A stretch of DNA of 64,000 nucleotides from Mesorhizobium sp. CA14 (GTDB lineage Bacteria; Pseudomonadota; Alphaproteobacteria; Rhizobiales; Rhizobiaceae): contig NZ_JAIUHR010000018.1 of assembly GCF_020165195.1 (NCBI RefSeq), positions 56,078-120,077 on the forward strand, given 5' to 3'. The number at the start of each line of letters is the position of its first letter. Positions within the stretch are counted from its first letter, which is position 1. This document shows positions 40,328-49,328 of this stretch, piece by piece. The notes beneath the pieces were generated by a model. The model was not told where the DNA came from and did not search any database. It was given only the letters and a program-made list of their open reading frames with translations. The position numbers and the translations under genes were made by a program.

Positions 40328-40701
40328 CTATCTTGCAGAAGCCGGTCGTCGGCCGAAGTCAACCCGTTGAAACGATCCCCGAAACCATACCCAATGGTCC
40401 CGGCGCGGCGGCCATTCTGGCTGCCGGCATCGGCTGCGCTGCCATCGGCATCCTGGCGCTCGCCGGCGACGCATCGAAGGCCATCAACGGCTTGCTGACC
40501 TTCTATAAGCCGACAGGAGCTCTCTCCGGCGTGACGACCGTGGCCATCATCGTCTGGCTGGCGGCATGGTTCATCCTCGCCGGTCGTTGGGGAAACAAGA
40601 CGGTGGCGATGAGCAGGGTCAATATCGCCGCTTTTGCGCTGCTCCTCGTCGGCGTGCTCCTCACTTTTCCGCCGTTCATGGATTTCGTGCAAGGGAAGTA
40701 G
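40324..40701 (+). CDS. Small membrane protein, function unknown
   Basis: The 125-residue product has a polar 25-residue N-terminus and three hydrophobic helices: AAAILAAGIGCAAIGILAL (about 28-46), VTTVAIIVWLAAWFILAG (about 66-83) and VNIAAFALLLVGVLLTFPP (about 93-111). AAGGAG precedes the ATG at 40324, which overlaps the stop of the frameshifted gene as ATGA. The pair is an operon of two small inner-membrane proteins with no recognisable domain, closed by a terminator at 40755. Confidence 0.8.
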   Translation: MTILQKPVVGRSQPVETIPETIPNGPGAAAILAAGIGCAAIGILALAGDASKAINGLLTFYKPTGALSGVTTVAIIVWLAAWFILAGRWGNKTVAMSRVNIAAFALLLVGVLLTFPPFMDFVQGK

Positions 40702-40754
40702 GGGCCAAGCCAGCAGCATATGCTTGGGTTGCCGCGACCCACAAAAGCCAAACA

Positions 40755-40781
40755 AAAACGCCGCCCGGTGGGCGGCGTTTT
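40755..40781. terminator. Bidirectional rho-independent terminator
   Basis: An 11-base perfect stem, AAACGCCGCCC with GGGCGGCGTTT, encloses GGT (40756-40780). It has A residues before and T residues after, so it works in both directions. It ends the membrane-protein operon on the plus strand and rpmG on the minus strand, whose stop lies 21 bases away. Confidence 0.9.
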
Positions 40782-40801
40782 GGCATTTCAGGATGACCAG
40801 A

Positions 40802-40969
40802 TTACTTGATCTTGGTTTCCTTGAACTCGACGTGCTTCTTGGCGACCGGATCGTATTTGCGGAACGAGAGCTTGTCCGTCTTGGTACGGCTGTTCTTGCT
40901 CGTGACGTAGAAGAACCCGGTGTCGGCGGTCGACAGAAGCTTGATCTTGATATTTGCGGCTTTGGCCAT
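40802..40969 (-). CDS. rpmG: 50S ribosomal protein L33
   Basis: The 55-residue protein reads MAKAANIKIKLLSTADTGFF, then YVTSKNSRTKTDKLSFRKYD and PVAKKHVEFKETKIK, the L33 sequence typical of alphaproteobacteria. It lacks the zinc-binding CxxC pairs, so it is the zinc-independent form. The length is normal. It is monocistronic, ending at the terminator at 40755. Its position near pleD is also known from other rhizobia. Confidence 0.97.
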   Translation of the reverse strand: MAKAANIKIKLLSTADTGFFYVTSKNSRTKTDKLSFRKYDPVAKKHVEFKETKIK

Positions 40970-41090
40970 GATGTTCGTCCGTTAATGTTCGTGGAGTTTT
41001 GGCCGCTGGAGCACGGGGAAAACACCCGGACGCGGGAAACTTGGCGCGACACATAAAGAACGCGCCCAGAAAGTCAAGCCCGAGCCCTTC

Positions 41091-41128
41091 CTTACCTCAT
41101 TTAAGCATGCTTACCTCATTTAAGCATG
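41091..41128. repeat. Perfect 19-base tandem duplication
   Basis: CTTACCTCATTTAAGCATG occurs twice back to back (41091-41109 and 41110-41128). It lies in the spacer between rpmG and the next gene, 15 bases from that gene's stop. Each unit contains the partly symmetrical CATTTAAGCATG. The copies are identical, so the duplication is recent. Confidence 0.9.
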
Positions 41129-41143
41129 GCTGATTTCACCGCT

Positions 41144-41602
41144 TCAGGCGTGCTCTCCGATCACCTGCCCCGCCTTTTTCCAGTCGCCCGTGGTGTTCCA
41201 CCAGCGGTTGGGATTGGCGCGGTCGTCAAGACCCTTGGAACGGCTGGCGAGCAGCGGCTGGATGCGGATGACGGGCTCCTGATAGGAATGGGCCTGGAAT
41301 ATCGCCTCGGCGACACGGGCGGCGAGCGCCTGGTCGTCGGCGATCTCGAACGACACTTCGACGGTGCCGGGCCGTCGGCGAAGTTCGGTCTCCGCGCCGG
41401 CCGCGGCGCCTTCGAGCGGCCGGTAGCGCTCGATGCCTTGCGCCGATTGATAGGCGTTGGCGTCATACTTGCCCATGCGCAGCGGCGTGATCGCCACTAC
41501 GGCCTCCATGATACGCTCGACATCGGCGGCCGGCGCCTGGAATGTGACGAGCAGAAGCAGTTCCATCCTGAGGGATCTGGTTTCAAAGCCGCTGTCGACC
41601 AT
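41144..41602 (-). CDS. Conserved small protein, possible CutA/YqfO-like fold
   Basis: The 152-residue protein has alternating strand and helix patterns: MELLLLVTFQAPAADVERIM, then GTVEVSFEIADDQALAARVA and HSYQEPVIRIQPLLA. The pairing of a strand, a helix and a strand ending EPVIRI recalls ferredoxin-like proteins such as CutA1 and the YqfO insert domain. That is a fold guess only; no catalytic residues are evident. The ATG at 41602 has AGGAG seven bases ahead. It follows the MFS gene by 92 bases on the same strand. Confidence 0.75.
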   Translation of the reverse strand: MVDSGFETRSLRMELLLLVTFQAPAADVERIMEAVVAITPLRMGKYDANAYQSAQGIERYRPLEGAAAGAETELRRRPGTVEVSFEIADDQALAARVAEAIFQAHSYQEPVIRIQPLLASRSKGLDDRANPNRWWNTTGDWKKAGQVIGEHA

Positions 41603-41694
41603 CGCAATTCTCCTACCTCGCGTCAGAGGCAGGTTATAGCGGGGTGCTGCTGACATGGTGATGTCAGGATGCCCGATACTTCAGCGGCATTTGC

Positions 41695-42870
41695 CTACAG
41701 AATCTTGCGCACCAGCCTGACCAGGATCAGAGCCATGTAGGCGGCGAAGAAAAAGGCCAGCGACCAGCCGAAGCCGGATGGGCCGAAGGCATCCATGCCG
41801 ATGCCGATCGCCTGCGGACCCAGCACCATGCCGACACCATAGCAAAGCACGAAGGCGGCATTGGCCGATGCCAGTTCATGGCCGGAGAGCTGGGAACCGA
41901 GATGGGCAAGGCCGATCGTGTACATGGCGGCGACGACACCGCCCCAGACGAACAGAAGGGCCGCCATCAGATGCCAGTTCTGCGCGAAGAAGGGCATGAA
42001 GACCGTGCCGATGAGCCCGACCGTCGCGCAGGCCAGAAGCAGGTAGCGGCGGTCCGAGACACGGTCGCTGATCATGCCGATCGGGATCTGCAGGAGCACG
42101 TTGCCAAGCCCGATCATGGTCAGCAGAAGCGCTGCGTCCGCCTCGGAATAGCCGATCCGGCTGCCATAGACGGGGAACAGCGAGAAACCGCCGGTCTCGA
42201 CCGCGCCGAAGACAAGCACGGCGAAGGTCGCCGTCGGCACCAGCCAGATGTAGCGCAGGAAGTGGCTGGTCTCGCTGTCGGCGACGATGCTCGGGCTCTC
42301 GTTGCGGGCCGCAAGCACCGGAATGGCGGCAAGTGTCACCAGCGCTATGGTGACGCCGAATGGCAGGAAACCCGAACTGCCGAGATGGGCGAACAGCCAG
42401 GGTCCGGCGGCAAAGCCGAGTGACAAAACGGTGGCGTAGATGCCAAGCACAAGGCCGCGCCGGTTCGGCGGGGCGGAGGTGCTGATCCAGAATTCCGACA
42501 GGATGAACAGCACCGTCAGGGAGATGTGCAGGGCGACGCGGAGCGGAAACCACATCCAGAAATCCGGCGCAAAATGGAAGCCGACGAAGGCGAGCGCCCC
42601 GATGGCGATCATCAAAAGCATCGTCCAGGCGACGCCGAGCCGCATGGCAAGCGGCGTGGCCAAAGGCGCGCCGGCGATCGAGGCGAGGCCGGCGACGGCG
42701 GTGTTGAGGCCGATCATCGAAGCCGAATGGCCGCGGCTTTCCAGAATGACGCTGAGCAGCGGCATGCCGAGGCCGATGGCGATGCCGACGACGCTGATCG
42801 AGGAGATCGCCGCGACCATCGGCAGCCAGTGTACGCGTTCGTCGCCCTGTTGTTGGGTATCGACCGTCAT
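41695..42870 (-). CDS. MFS transporter
   Basis: The 391 residues hold twelve hydrophobic helices in two halves separated by a loop near residue 195. A short motif-A-like segment follows helix 2 (GAPLATPLAMRLGVAW), and its counterpart in the second half is QIPIGMISDRVSDRRYLLLA. The layout resembles the YcaD group of the major facilitator superfamily. The substrate is not predictable. The gene lies 20 bases after the Nudix gene on the same strand, so they are probably cotranscribed. Confidence 0.88.
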   Translation of the reverse strand: MTVDTQQQGDERVHWLPMVAAISSISVVGIAIGLGMPLLSVILESRGHSASMIGLNTAVAGLASIAGAPLATPLAMRLGVAWTMLLMIAIGALAFVGFHFAPDFWMWFPLRVALHISLTVLFILSEFWISTSAPPNRRGLVLGIYATVLSLGFAAGPWLFAHLGSSGFLPFGVTIALVTLAAIPVLAARNESPSIVADSETSHFLRYIWLVPTATFAVLVFGAVETGGFSLFPVYGSRIGYSEADAALLLTMIGLGNVLLQIPIGMISDRVSDRRYLLLACATVGLIGTVFMPFFAQNWHLMAALLFVWGGVVAAMYTIGLAHLGSQLSGHELASANAAFVLCYGVGMVLGPQAIGIGMDAFGPSGFGWSLAFFFAAYMALILVRLVRKIL

Positions 42871-42890
42871 GGGATCAAAATGCTCTGCTT

Positions 42891-43631
42891 CTAAAGGACT
42901 TCGCGGACAAAGTGGTTGCGGACGAGCCGGAAGAACGGCACGGCGCCCCCCGGCCGCAGCAAGGGATCGTCGGCAAGCCGACTTTCCAGTTCTTCCAGGA
43001 TCATGCCGGTAATGTCGGGGATATCGGCCTTGCGGGCATCGGCAAGCGGCAGCCAGACGAGTTCCTCCAACTCGTTGGTCGGACCGCCGCCGGGCAGTTC
43101 CACGGCAACGTCGTGGCGCCAGGCGCTGAAGAAACGCGTGTCGAAACGGCGCACGCGATTGGGCGGAGTGATGGCGCGGGCGATGAAGCGGAGCACGTCC
43201 AGCGAGGGGACCACGCCATGTTCGGCGAAACCCTGCCAGTCGCGCTTCGCGGTCGAGAAGGCGCCCTTACGGCCGATCAGCAGGCCGGCTTCCTCATAGG
43301 TCTCGCGAATCGCCGACAGGGCGATTGCCCGCGCCCGCGCCGCGCTGGCTTGGCCGGGGCCGGCGACCAGCTTTTTCTCTTCTTCGCCGCGCAGAGGCGC
43401 GCCGACAGGAATGCGGCTGTCCGCGGGATCGGTGCGGCCGCCGGGAAAGACGAATTTTCCGGGCATGAACGCGTGCCCGGCATGGCGCCGGCCCATCAGC
43501 ACCAGGACGTCCTGGTCCCGGCGATCGAGCAGAATGAGGGTCGCGGCATCACGCGGACGCAGCGCCCGGCCGCTGCGCACGGCCAAGCCTTTATCGAGCT
43601 TGTCGACATCCGCCTTGGTCATTCCTTCCAT
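42891..43631 (-). CDS. Nudix hydrolase with an inserted Nudix box
   Basis: The 246-residue protein has the Nudix fold starting near residue 28 (AATLILLDRRDQDVLVLMGR). The Nudix box is split: KFVFPGGRTDPAD carries the first glycines and SAIRETYEEAGLLIG the REXXEE-like catalytic glutamates, with about 40 residues between, many more than the usual GX5EX7. A similar insertion is known in the NUDT19 type of Nudix enzymes, which act on CoA derivatives. The substrate is therefore possibly an acyl-CoA or nucleotide derivative. ATG at 43631 or 43622 may be used. Confidence 0.85.
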   Translation of the reverse strand: MEGMTKADVDKLDKGLAVRSGRALRPRDAATLILLDRRDQDVLVLMGRRHAGHAFMPGKFVFPGGRTDPADSRIPVGAPLRGEEEKKLVAGPGQASAARARAIALSAIRETYEEAGLLIGRKGAFSTAKRDWQGFAEHGVVPSLDVLRFIARAITPPNRVRRFDTRFFSAWRHDVAVELPGGGPTNELEELVWLPLADARKADIPDITGMILEELESRLADDPLLRPGGAVPFFRLVRNHFVREVL

Positions 43632-43719
43632 GCGCCCGACCTAGCGGAAACTTCCTCGATGTGAAAGTGGCTTGCGCGTCGCGGCTTTTGAACCAGGGCG
43701 AACAGCGGTGCGACCTGGC

Positions 43720-44166
43720 TTATGAAAGGCTCTCGAATTCGTCCTTCTCGTCGCCGAAGCCGTGCATATAGAGTGCCCATTGCAGGCCGATGACGGCGCC
43801 CTTGACCGGCTGCAGCAGCGCGACGGCCAGAATAATGGTCAGCGGCACCCAGATCAGCGCATGCTGCCAGGTCGACAGCGTGGTGGTCGCCTCCACCGCC
43901 ATGAAGGAGCCGACCACGATGTGGCCGACAATGACGATGACCAGATAGGCAGGCAGGTCGTCCGCGCGGTGGTGGTGCAGTTCCTCGCCGCAGACCTCGC
44001 ATTTGTCTGCGGGCTTCACAAACGCGCGGAACAGCTTTCCCTTGCCGCAATGGGGGCAGCGACCGAGCAAGCCGCGCTTCATCGCCGTCCACAGCGGACG
44101 CGCGACGCGGCCCGAATGGTGCTCACCGCCGAAAACCTGTTCTTCCACTTGGAAGTTACCTGGCAT
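43720..44166 (-). CDS. DUF983 family membrane protein
   Basis: The 148-residue protein carries two CxxC pairs, LLGRCPHCGKGKLF (near residues 34-47) and DKCEVCGEEL (near 54-63), followed by two membrane helices. This is the DUF983 layout; a zinc-binding role of the cysteines is likely but the function is unknown. Its ATG overlaps the rnr stop as TAATG, so it is translationally coupled to RNase R. It ends 88 bases before the Nudix gene. Confidence 0.9.
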   Translation of the reverse strand: MPGNFQVEEQVFGGEHHSGRVARPLWTAMKRGLLGRCPHCGKGKLFRAFVKPADKCEVCGEELHHHRADDLPAYLVIVIVGHIVVGSFMAVEATTTLSTWQHALIWVPLTIILAVALLQPVKGAVIGLQWALYMHGFGDEKDEFESLS

Positions 44167-46475
44167 TACCGTCTCCTGCCGCGCGGACCGACGCGCGATT
44201 GCGACGCGCGGGCGCGGCCCTTGGCCTTGTGGAACGACCGCCTCGAGCCGGGCAGGGGCTTCGGGTCGGTCAGCATCTCGAAACGCATCGCGCCGGCCAT
44301 CGGCGCGACCTCGACCAGCCGAACCTCGACACGATCGGCAAGCTGATAGCCTTTGCCGGTGCGTTCCCCGAAAAGCGATCGGGCGGTTTCGTCGTAGATA
44401 TAGTAGTCGCCGCCCAGAGTTGACACCGGAATAAAGCCGTCGGCGCCATACTGCGGCAATTGGACAAAGAGTCCCGCCTTGGTGACGCCGGAAATACGCG
44501 CGTCGAAGGTGTCGTTGATGCGCTCGGCGAGATAGGCGGCGATCAGCCGGTCTACCGTATCGCGCTCGGCTGCCATGGCGCGGCGTTCCGTGGCCGAGAT
44601 CAGCGCGGCGACCTCTTCCAGCCGGTCCGCCTCCTGCTGCGTCAGGCCGCCGGGACCGAGACCAAGCGCCGCGATCAGCCCGCGGTGTACGATCAGATCG
44701 GCATAGCGGCGGATCGGCGAGGTGAAATGCGCGTAACGCCTGAGGTTGAGGCCGAAATGGCCGATGTTCTTCGGCGAATACTCCGCCTGGCTCTGCGAGC
44801 GCAGCACCACTTCGTTGACCAGCGCCTCGTTGTCGGCGCCGCGCACCCGCTCAAGAATGCCGTTGAACTGGCTGGGCCGCATCTGCGCGCCGCGCGCGAG
44901 CGACAGGCTGAGTGTTTGCAGGAATTCGCGCAGCGATTCCTGTTTGGCGAGAGACGGCGCGTCATGAATGCGGTAGACGAGGGGCTCTTTCTTGCCCTCC
45001 AAGGTCTCGGCCGCCGCGACATTGGCCTGGATCATGAACTCCTCGATGAGCTTATGCGCATCGAGGCGCTCCGGCACGATGACGCGGTCGACCGTGCCGT
45101 CGGGCTTCAGCAGGATCTTGCGCTCCGGCAGGTCGAGTTCCAGCGGCTGGCGGGAGTCGCGGCCGCGCTTCAGCACGGCATAGGCGTCCCAGAGCGGCTT
45201 CAGGACGCCATCGAGGATCGGCCGCGTCTTGTCGTCGGGAATGCCGTCGATCGCGGCCTGCGCCTGCGGATAGGCGAGCTTGGCGGCCGATTTCATCATG
45301 ACGCGGTGGAAGGAGTGCCTGAGCTTGCGGCCTTCCGAGGAGAGGGTCATGCGCACGGCGATGGCCGGACGATCCTCGCCCTCGCGCAGCGAGCAGAGGT
45401 CGTTGGAGATGCGTTCGGGCAGCATGGGCACGACGCGGTCCGGGAAATAGACCGAATTGCCGCGCTTCAAGGCTGCGCGGTCGAGCGGCGTGCCGTAGCG
45501 GACATAGGCTGCGACATCGGCGATCGCTACCGTGATCACAACGCCACCGGGATTCTTCTCGTCCGTGTCGGACGTGGCGAAGACCGCGTCGTCATGGTCT
45601 TTCGCATCGGCCGGATCGATGGTCACCAGCGGCAGGTCGCGCCAATCCTCGCGGTGATCGAGCGTCGCCGGTTTCACCGCTTCGGCCTCGGCAATCACGT
45701 CCGCCGGGAAGACATGGGGAATGTCCTGGGCGTGGATGGCGATCATCGAGACCGCCTTTTCGCTGCTCAAGGATCCCAGCACCGCCAGCACTTTTGCCCT
45801 GGGCAGTCCGTAACGGGATGCCCGCGCCGGCTCGACCTCGACGAGGTCGCCGTTCCTGGCGCCGTTCTGGAATTCCTTGTCGACGATCAGCTCCGGCTGG
45901 CGCCGTTCGACCGGTTCGATGCGGAAAGTACCGTCTTTCAGCACGCGGAAGACGCCGAGCACCGCGTCGCTGCGCTTCTCGAAGATCTTCATCACCCGCC
46001 CGGTATAGGCAGGGCCCGACGGATCGTCGGTCGGGAAGGTTTTTGCGAGCACACGGTCGCCGATGCCGGGCACGGGGCCGCTGGCGCTGCGCGAAATGCG
46101 GATGGCAATGACGGGCGGAGAACCGGCGCCGGTATATTCGCTCGGATTGGCCAGGAGCACGCCGTCGTCGTCGCGGCCGAAAATATCCAGCACGGCGACG
46201 TGTGGCACGGCGCCGGCGCGGCTGAGGCGCTTGCGCTCCTTGGTTAGCAGACCCTCGTCCTGCAGGTCGCGCAACATGTCTTTCAGCCAGACACGATCCC
46301 CGCCGCGCAGCGCGAAGGCCTTGGCGATCTCGCGCTTGCCGGAGCGGTCCGGATTTTCGGCGATGTAGCGCAGGATCTCGTCACGCGAGGGCCGGTAATC
46401 GTCCTTGACCACCTTGGCCCTGGTGTCGGCGTGGCGCGGATCGCCGTGGCGTCTTGCGGAGATCCTGCGCGCCAC
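44166..46475 (-). CDS. rnr: Ribonuclease R
   Basis: RNase R is a processive 3'-5' exonuclease that can unwind structured RNA. The 769 residues begin with a winged-helix region (about 25-85), then cold-shock domains, the RNB catalytic domain with the aspartates in DPADAKDHDDAVFA at residues 287-300, and a C-terminal S1 domain with RISGVTKAGLFVQLPQYGAD near residue 690. The tail is basic. The start is GTG at 46475, six bases after the topA stop, so topA and rnr are one transcript. Confidence 0.95.
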   Translation of the reverse strand: MARRISARRHGDPRHADTRAKVVKDDYRPSRDEILRYIAENPDRSGKREIAKAFALRGGDRVWLKDMLRDLQDEGLLTKERKRLSRAGAVPHVAVLDIFGRDDDGVLLANPSEYTGAGSPPVIAIRISRSASGPVPGIGDRVLAKTFPTDDPSGPAYTGRVMKIFEKRSDAVLGVFRVLKDGTFRIEPVERRQPELIVDKEFQNGARNGDLVEVEPARASRYGLPRAKVLAVLGSLSSEKAVSMIAIHAQDIPHVFPADVIAEAEAVKPATLDHREDWRDLPLVTIDPADAKDHDDAVFATSDTDEKNPGGVVITVAIADVAAYVRYGTPLDRAALKRGNSVYFPDRVVPMLPERISNDLCSLREGEDRPAIAVRMTLSSEGRKLRHSFHRVMMKSAAKLAYPQAQAAIDGIPDDKTRPILDGVLKPLWDAYAVLKRGRDSRQPLELDLPERKILLKPDGTVDRVIVPERLDAHKLIEEFMIQANVAAAETLEGKKEPLVYRIHDAPSLAKQESLREFLQTLSLSLARGAQMRPSQFNGILERVRGADNEALVNEVVLRSQSQAEYSPKNIGHFGLNLRRYAHFTSPIRRYADLIVHRGLIAALGLGPGGLTQQEADRLEEVAALISATERRAMAAERDTVDRLIAAYLAERINDTFDARISGVTKAGLFVQLPQYGADGFIPVSTLGGDYYIYDETARSLFGERTGKGYQLADRVEVRLVEVAPMAGAMRFEMLTDPKPLPGSRRSFHKAKGRARASQSRVGPRGRRR

Positions 46476-46481
46476 GTCCTG

Positions 46482-49049
46482 CTACCCCTTCTTCGCCGCC
46501 CTGCGGAAGGGCTTTTTGCCGCCTCCGCCCTTGGCTTCCTTTTCGGCGATAAGGGCGAGCGCCTCTTCCATCGTCACCGATTGCGGGTCCTTGCCCTTGG
46601 GCAGCGTCGCATTGACCTTGCCGTAATTGACGTAGGGACCATATTTGCCGTCGCGCACAACGATCTTGCCGCCGCCATCGGGGTGGTCGCCAAGCTCTTT
46701 CAGGGCCGCCGGCGTGGCGCCATTGCGGCCGCCCTTGCCCTTCTGCTGCTTCTCGGCGATCACCGAGACGGCGCGGTTCAGGCCGATCGAGAACACGTCC
46801 TCGATGCTCTCCAGATTGGCGTAGGTGCCGTCATGCAGCACGAATGGGCCGTAGCGTCCGAGGCCGGCCGAGATCATCTTGCCGGTTTCGGGATGTTTTC
46901 CCACATCGCGCGGCAGGGCCAGCAGCGCCAGCGCCTTCTCGTGGTCGATCGACTCGGGCGTCCAGCCCTTGGGTAGGCTCGACCGCTTGGCCTCCTTGCC
47001 TTCGCCGCGCTGAATATAGGGGCCGAAACGGCCGCTCCTCAGCGTGATTTCCTCGGCTGTGTAAGGATCCTTGCCGAGCAGCTTGACGCCGTCCTCGCCA
47101 TTGCCGTTCTCGCCATTGGGATTGGCGGCGTCGCCGAGCTGGCGGGTGTAGGAGCATTCGGGATAGTTCGAGCAGCCGACAAATGCGCCGAACTTGCCGA
47201 GCTTCAGCGAGAGATTGCCGGTGCCGCATTTCGGGCAGATGCGCGGGTTGGAACCGTCCTCGCGCTCCGGGAAGACCAGGGGCGCGAGCTCTTCGTTGAG
47301 CGCATCGAGCACGTCGGCGACGCGCAGTTCCTTGATGTCGTCGACGGCGCCGGAGAAATCCTTCCAGAAGTCGCGCAGGACGTCTTTCCAGGCGAGCTTG
47401 CCGTCGGAAATCTCGTCGAGTTTCTCCTCGAGCGAGGCCGTGAAGTCGTACTCGACATAGCGCTCGAAGAAACTTTCGAGAAAGGCCGAGAGCAGCCGAC
47501 CCTTGGCCTGCGGCACCAGCTTGCGGCGGTCGATGGTGACGTAGTCGCGGTCCTCGAGCGTCTTCAGGATCGCGGTGTAGGTCGAGGGACGGCCGATGCC
47601 CAGCTCTTCCAGCTTCTTGATCAGCGACGCCTCGGAGTAGCGCGGCGGCGGCTCGGTGGTGTGCTGGGTCGCGTTGATCGCCTGACGGGCAAGCTGCTCG
47701 CCGGAGCGGATCTCGGGCAGGCGGCGGCTCTCCTCGTCCTCGGCGTCCTCGTCCTTCTGATCGGTATAGGCGGCAATGAAGCCGTCGAAGCGGACGACGG
47801 AGCCGATCGCGCGCAGTTCCGCGGTGCGGGCGCCGTTGACCGCCTCGATCTCGACCGTGGTGCGTTCGATCTCGGCCGGCTGCATCTGGCTGGCGATGGC
47901 GCGCTTCCAGATCAGCTCGTAGAGCCGGGCCTGGTCGGCATCGAGATATTGCCGAACGGAAGCCGGCGTGCGCTTGAAATCGGTCGGCCGGATCGCCTCG
48001 TGCGCTTCCTGGGCGTTCTTGGCCTTGGTGGTGTAGAAACGCGGCTTTTCGGGCAGGTATTTCGCGCCGAACTCACTGACGATGGCGCTGCGGGCGGCCT
48101 CGATCGCCTCAGGCGCCATCTGCACGCCGTCGGTTCGCATATAGGTGATGAGACCGGCGGTCTCGCCGCCGACATCCATGCCTTCATAGAGTCTTTGCGC
48201 CACCTGCATGGTGCGGTTGGCCGAGAAACCGAGGCCTGACGAGGCGGCCTGCTGCAGCGTCGAGGTGGTGAAGGGCGGGCCGGGATTGCGTTTTGTCGGC
48301 TTGGCTTCGACCGACAATGCCTTGAAGGTCGCGCCTTCGAGCATAGCCTTGATGTCGTCGGCCTGCGCCTTGTTGGCGATATCGAGCTTCTGCAGCTTCT
48401 TGCCGGCGAAGGCGGTCAGCCGCGCCTCGAAACTGTCGTTGCGCGGGGTGCCGAGGATGGCTGCGATCTGCCAGTATTCCTCGCGGATGAAGCGCTCGAT
48501 CTCGGATTCGCGGTCGCAGACTAGGCGCAGCGCCACCGACTGCACACGGCCTGCGGAACGGGCGCCCGGCAGCTTGCGCCACAGCACCGGCGACAGCGTG
48601 AAGCCGACGAGATAGTCGAGCGCACGGCGGGCGAGATAGGCATCGACCAGCGGCGCGTCGATCTGGCGCGGATTAGCCATGGCATCGAGCACCGAGGCCT
48701 TGGTGATGGCGTTGAAGACGACGCGGCTGACCGGCTTGTCCTTCAGCGCGCGCTTCTGCTTCAGGACTTCGAGCACGTGCCAGGAAATCGCCTCGCCCTC
48801 GCGATCCGGGTCGGTGGCGAGGATCAGCCCATCGGCATCCTTGACCGCCTTGGCGATGTCGGCGAGGCGCTTGCCGGACGCGGTGTCGACCGACCAGGAC
48901 ATGGCGAAGTCCTCGTCGGGCCGCACCGAGCCGTCCTTGGCCGGCAGATCGCGGACATGGCCGAACGAGGCCAGAACCTTATAGTTCTTGCCCAGATATT
49001 TGTTGATTGTCTTCGCCTTGGCCGGCGATTCGACGACGACGACGTCCAT
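46482..49049 (-). CDS. topA: DNA topoisomerase I
   Basis: Type IA topoisomerase that relaxes negative supercoils. The 855 residues start with the TOPRIM domain (VVVESPAKAKTINKYLG; ATDPDREGEAISWH). The active-site tyrosine is Tyr303 in LITYMRTDGVQM. One zinc finger remains (CPKCGTGN with GCSNYPECSY, near residues 605-635). It is followed by three C-terminal repeats with GRFGPYIQ, GRYGPFVL and GKYGPYVN. The tail is Lys/Gly rich. The upstream dprA found in many relatives is absent here. Confidence 0.96.
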   Translation of the reverse strand: MDVVVVESPAKAKTINKYLGKNYKVLASFGHVRDLPAKDGSVRPDEDFAMSWSVDTASGKRLADIAKAVKDADGLILATDPDREGEAISWHVLEVLKQKRALKDKPVSRVVFNAITKASVLDAMANPRQIDAPLVDAYLARRALDYLVGFTLSPVLWRKLPGARSAGRVQSVALRLVCDRESEIERFIREEYWQIAAILGTPRNDSFEARLTAFAGKKLQKLDIANKAQADDIKAMLEGATFKALSVEAKPTKRNPGPPFTTSTLQQAASSGLGFSANRTMQVAQRLYEGMDVGGETAGLITYMRTDGVQMAPEAIEAARSAIVSEFGAKYLPEKPRFYTTKAKNAQEAHEAIRPTDFKRTPASVRQYLDADQARLYELIWKRAIASQMQPAEIERTTVEIEAVNGARTAELRAIGSVVRFDGFIAAYTDQKDEDAEDEESRRLPEIRSGEQLARQAINATQHTTEPPPRYSEASLIKKLEELGIGRPSTYTAILKTLEDRDYVTIDRRKLVPQAKGRLLSAFLESFFERYVEYDFTASLEEKLDEISDGKLAWKDVLRDFWKDFSGAVDDIKELRVADVLDALNEELAPLVFPEREDGSNPRICPKCGTGNLSLKLGKFGAFVGCSNYPECSYTRQLGDAANPNGENGNGEDGVKLLGKDPYTAEEITLRSGRFGPYIQRGEGKEAKRSSLPKGWTPESIDHEKALALLALPRDVGKHPETGKMISAGLGRYGPFVLHDGTYANLESIEDVFSIGLNRAVSVIAEKQQKGKGGRNGATPAALKELGDHPDGGGKIVVRDGKYGPYVNYGKVNATLPKGKDPQSVTMEEALALIAEKEAKGGGGKKPFRRAAKKG

Positions 49050-49187
49050 GAGGTCTCTTAATCAGCTGTGAGGTGGCGGAAGAACTCCGCGACGCACGAC
49101 GAAATCCCACTCTTTTCGTCGCTCACATGGCCGTGCTTTTGCAATCGGTCAAGGGGAAGCGGCCAATTTGGGACGAGGCCGCGGACG

Positions 49188-49206
49188 ATACACTCTTAGA
49201 GTGTAT
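49188..49206. promoter_or_regulatory. Perfect 19-base inverted repeat upstream of topA
   Basis: ATACACTC and GAGTGTAT form perfect 8-base arms around TTA. The element sits 139 bases before the topA start, in a 279-base stretch without genes. No T-run follows directly, so a dimeric regulator site is more likely than a terminator. The AT-rich stretch TCACATTTTTTGG lies just after it. No regulator is identified. Confidence 0.45.
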
Positions 49207-49279
49207 GGCAAAGATCACATTTTTTGGGGATGGATGTCTGCGCGCCTCGAACCGGGCGGACGACCGGTAAAAGACGACT

Positions 49280-49307
49280 GGCTGCCGGATCAAGGCAGCC
49301 GGCAGCC
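49280..49307 (-). terminator. Rho-independent terminator of the 49329-49706 gene
   Basis: Read on the minus strand, perfect 9-base arms GGCTGCCGG and CCGGCAGCC enclose a 10-base loop, followed after a few bases by TCTTTT. It lies 22 bases after the stop of the small secreted protein gene. Confidence 0.6.
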
Positions 49308-49328
49308 GGAGCATTCAACAGCGTTGCC

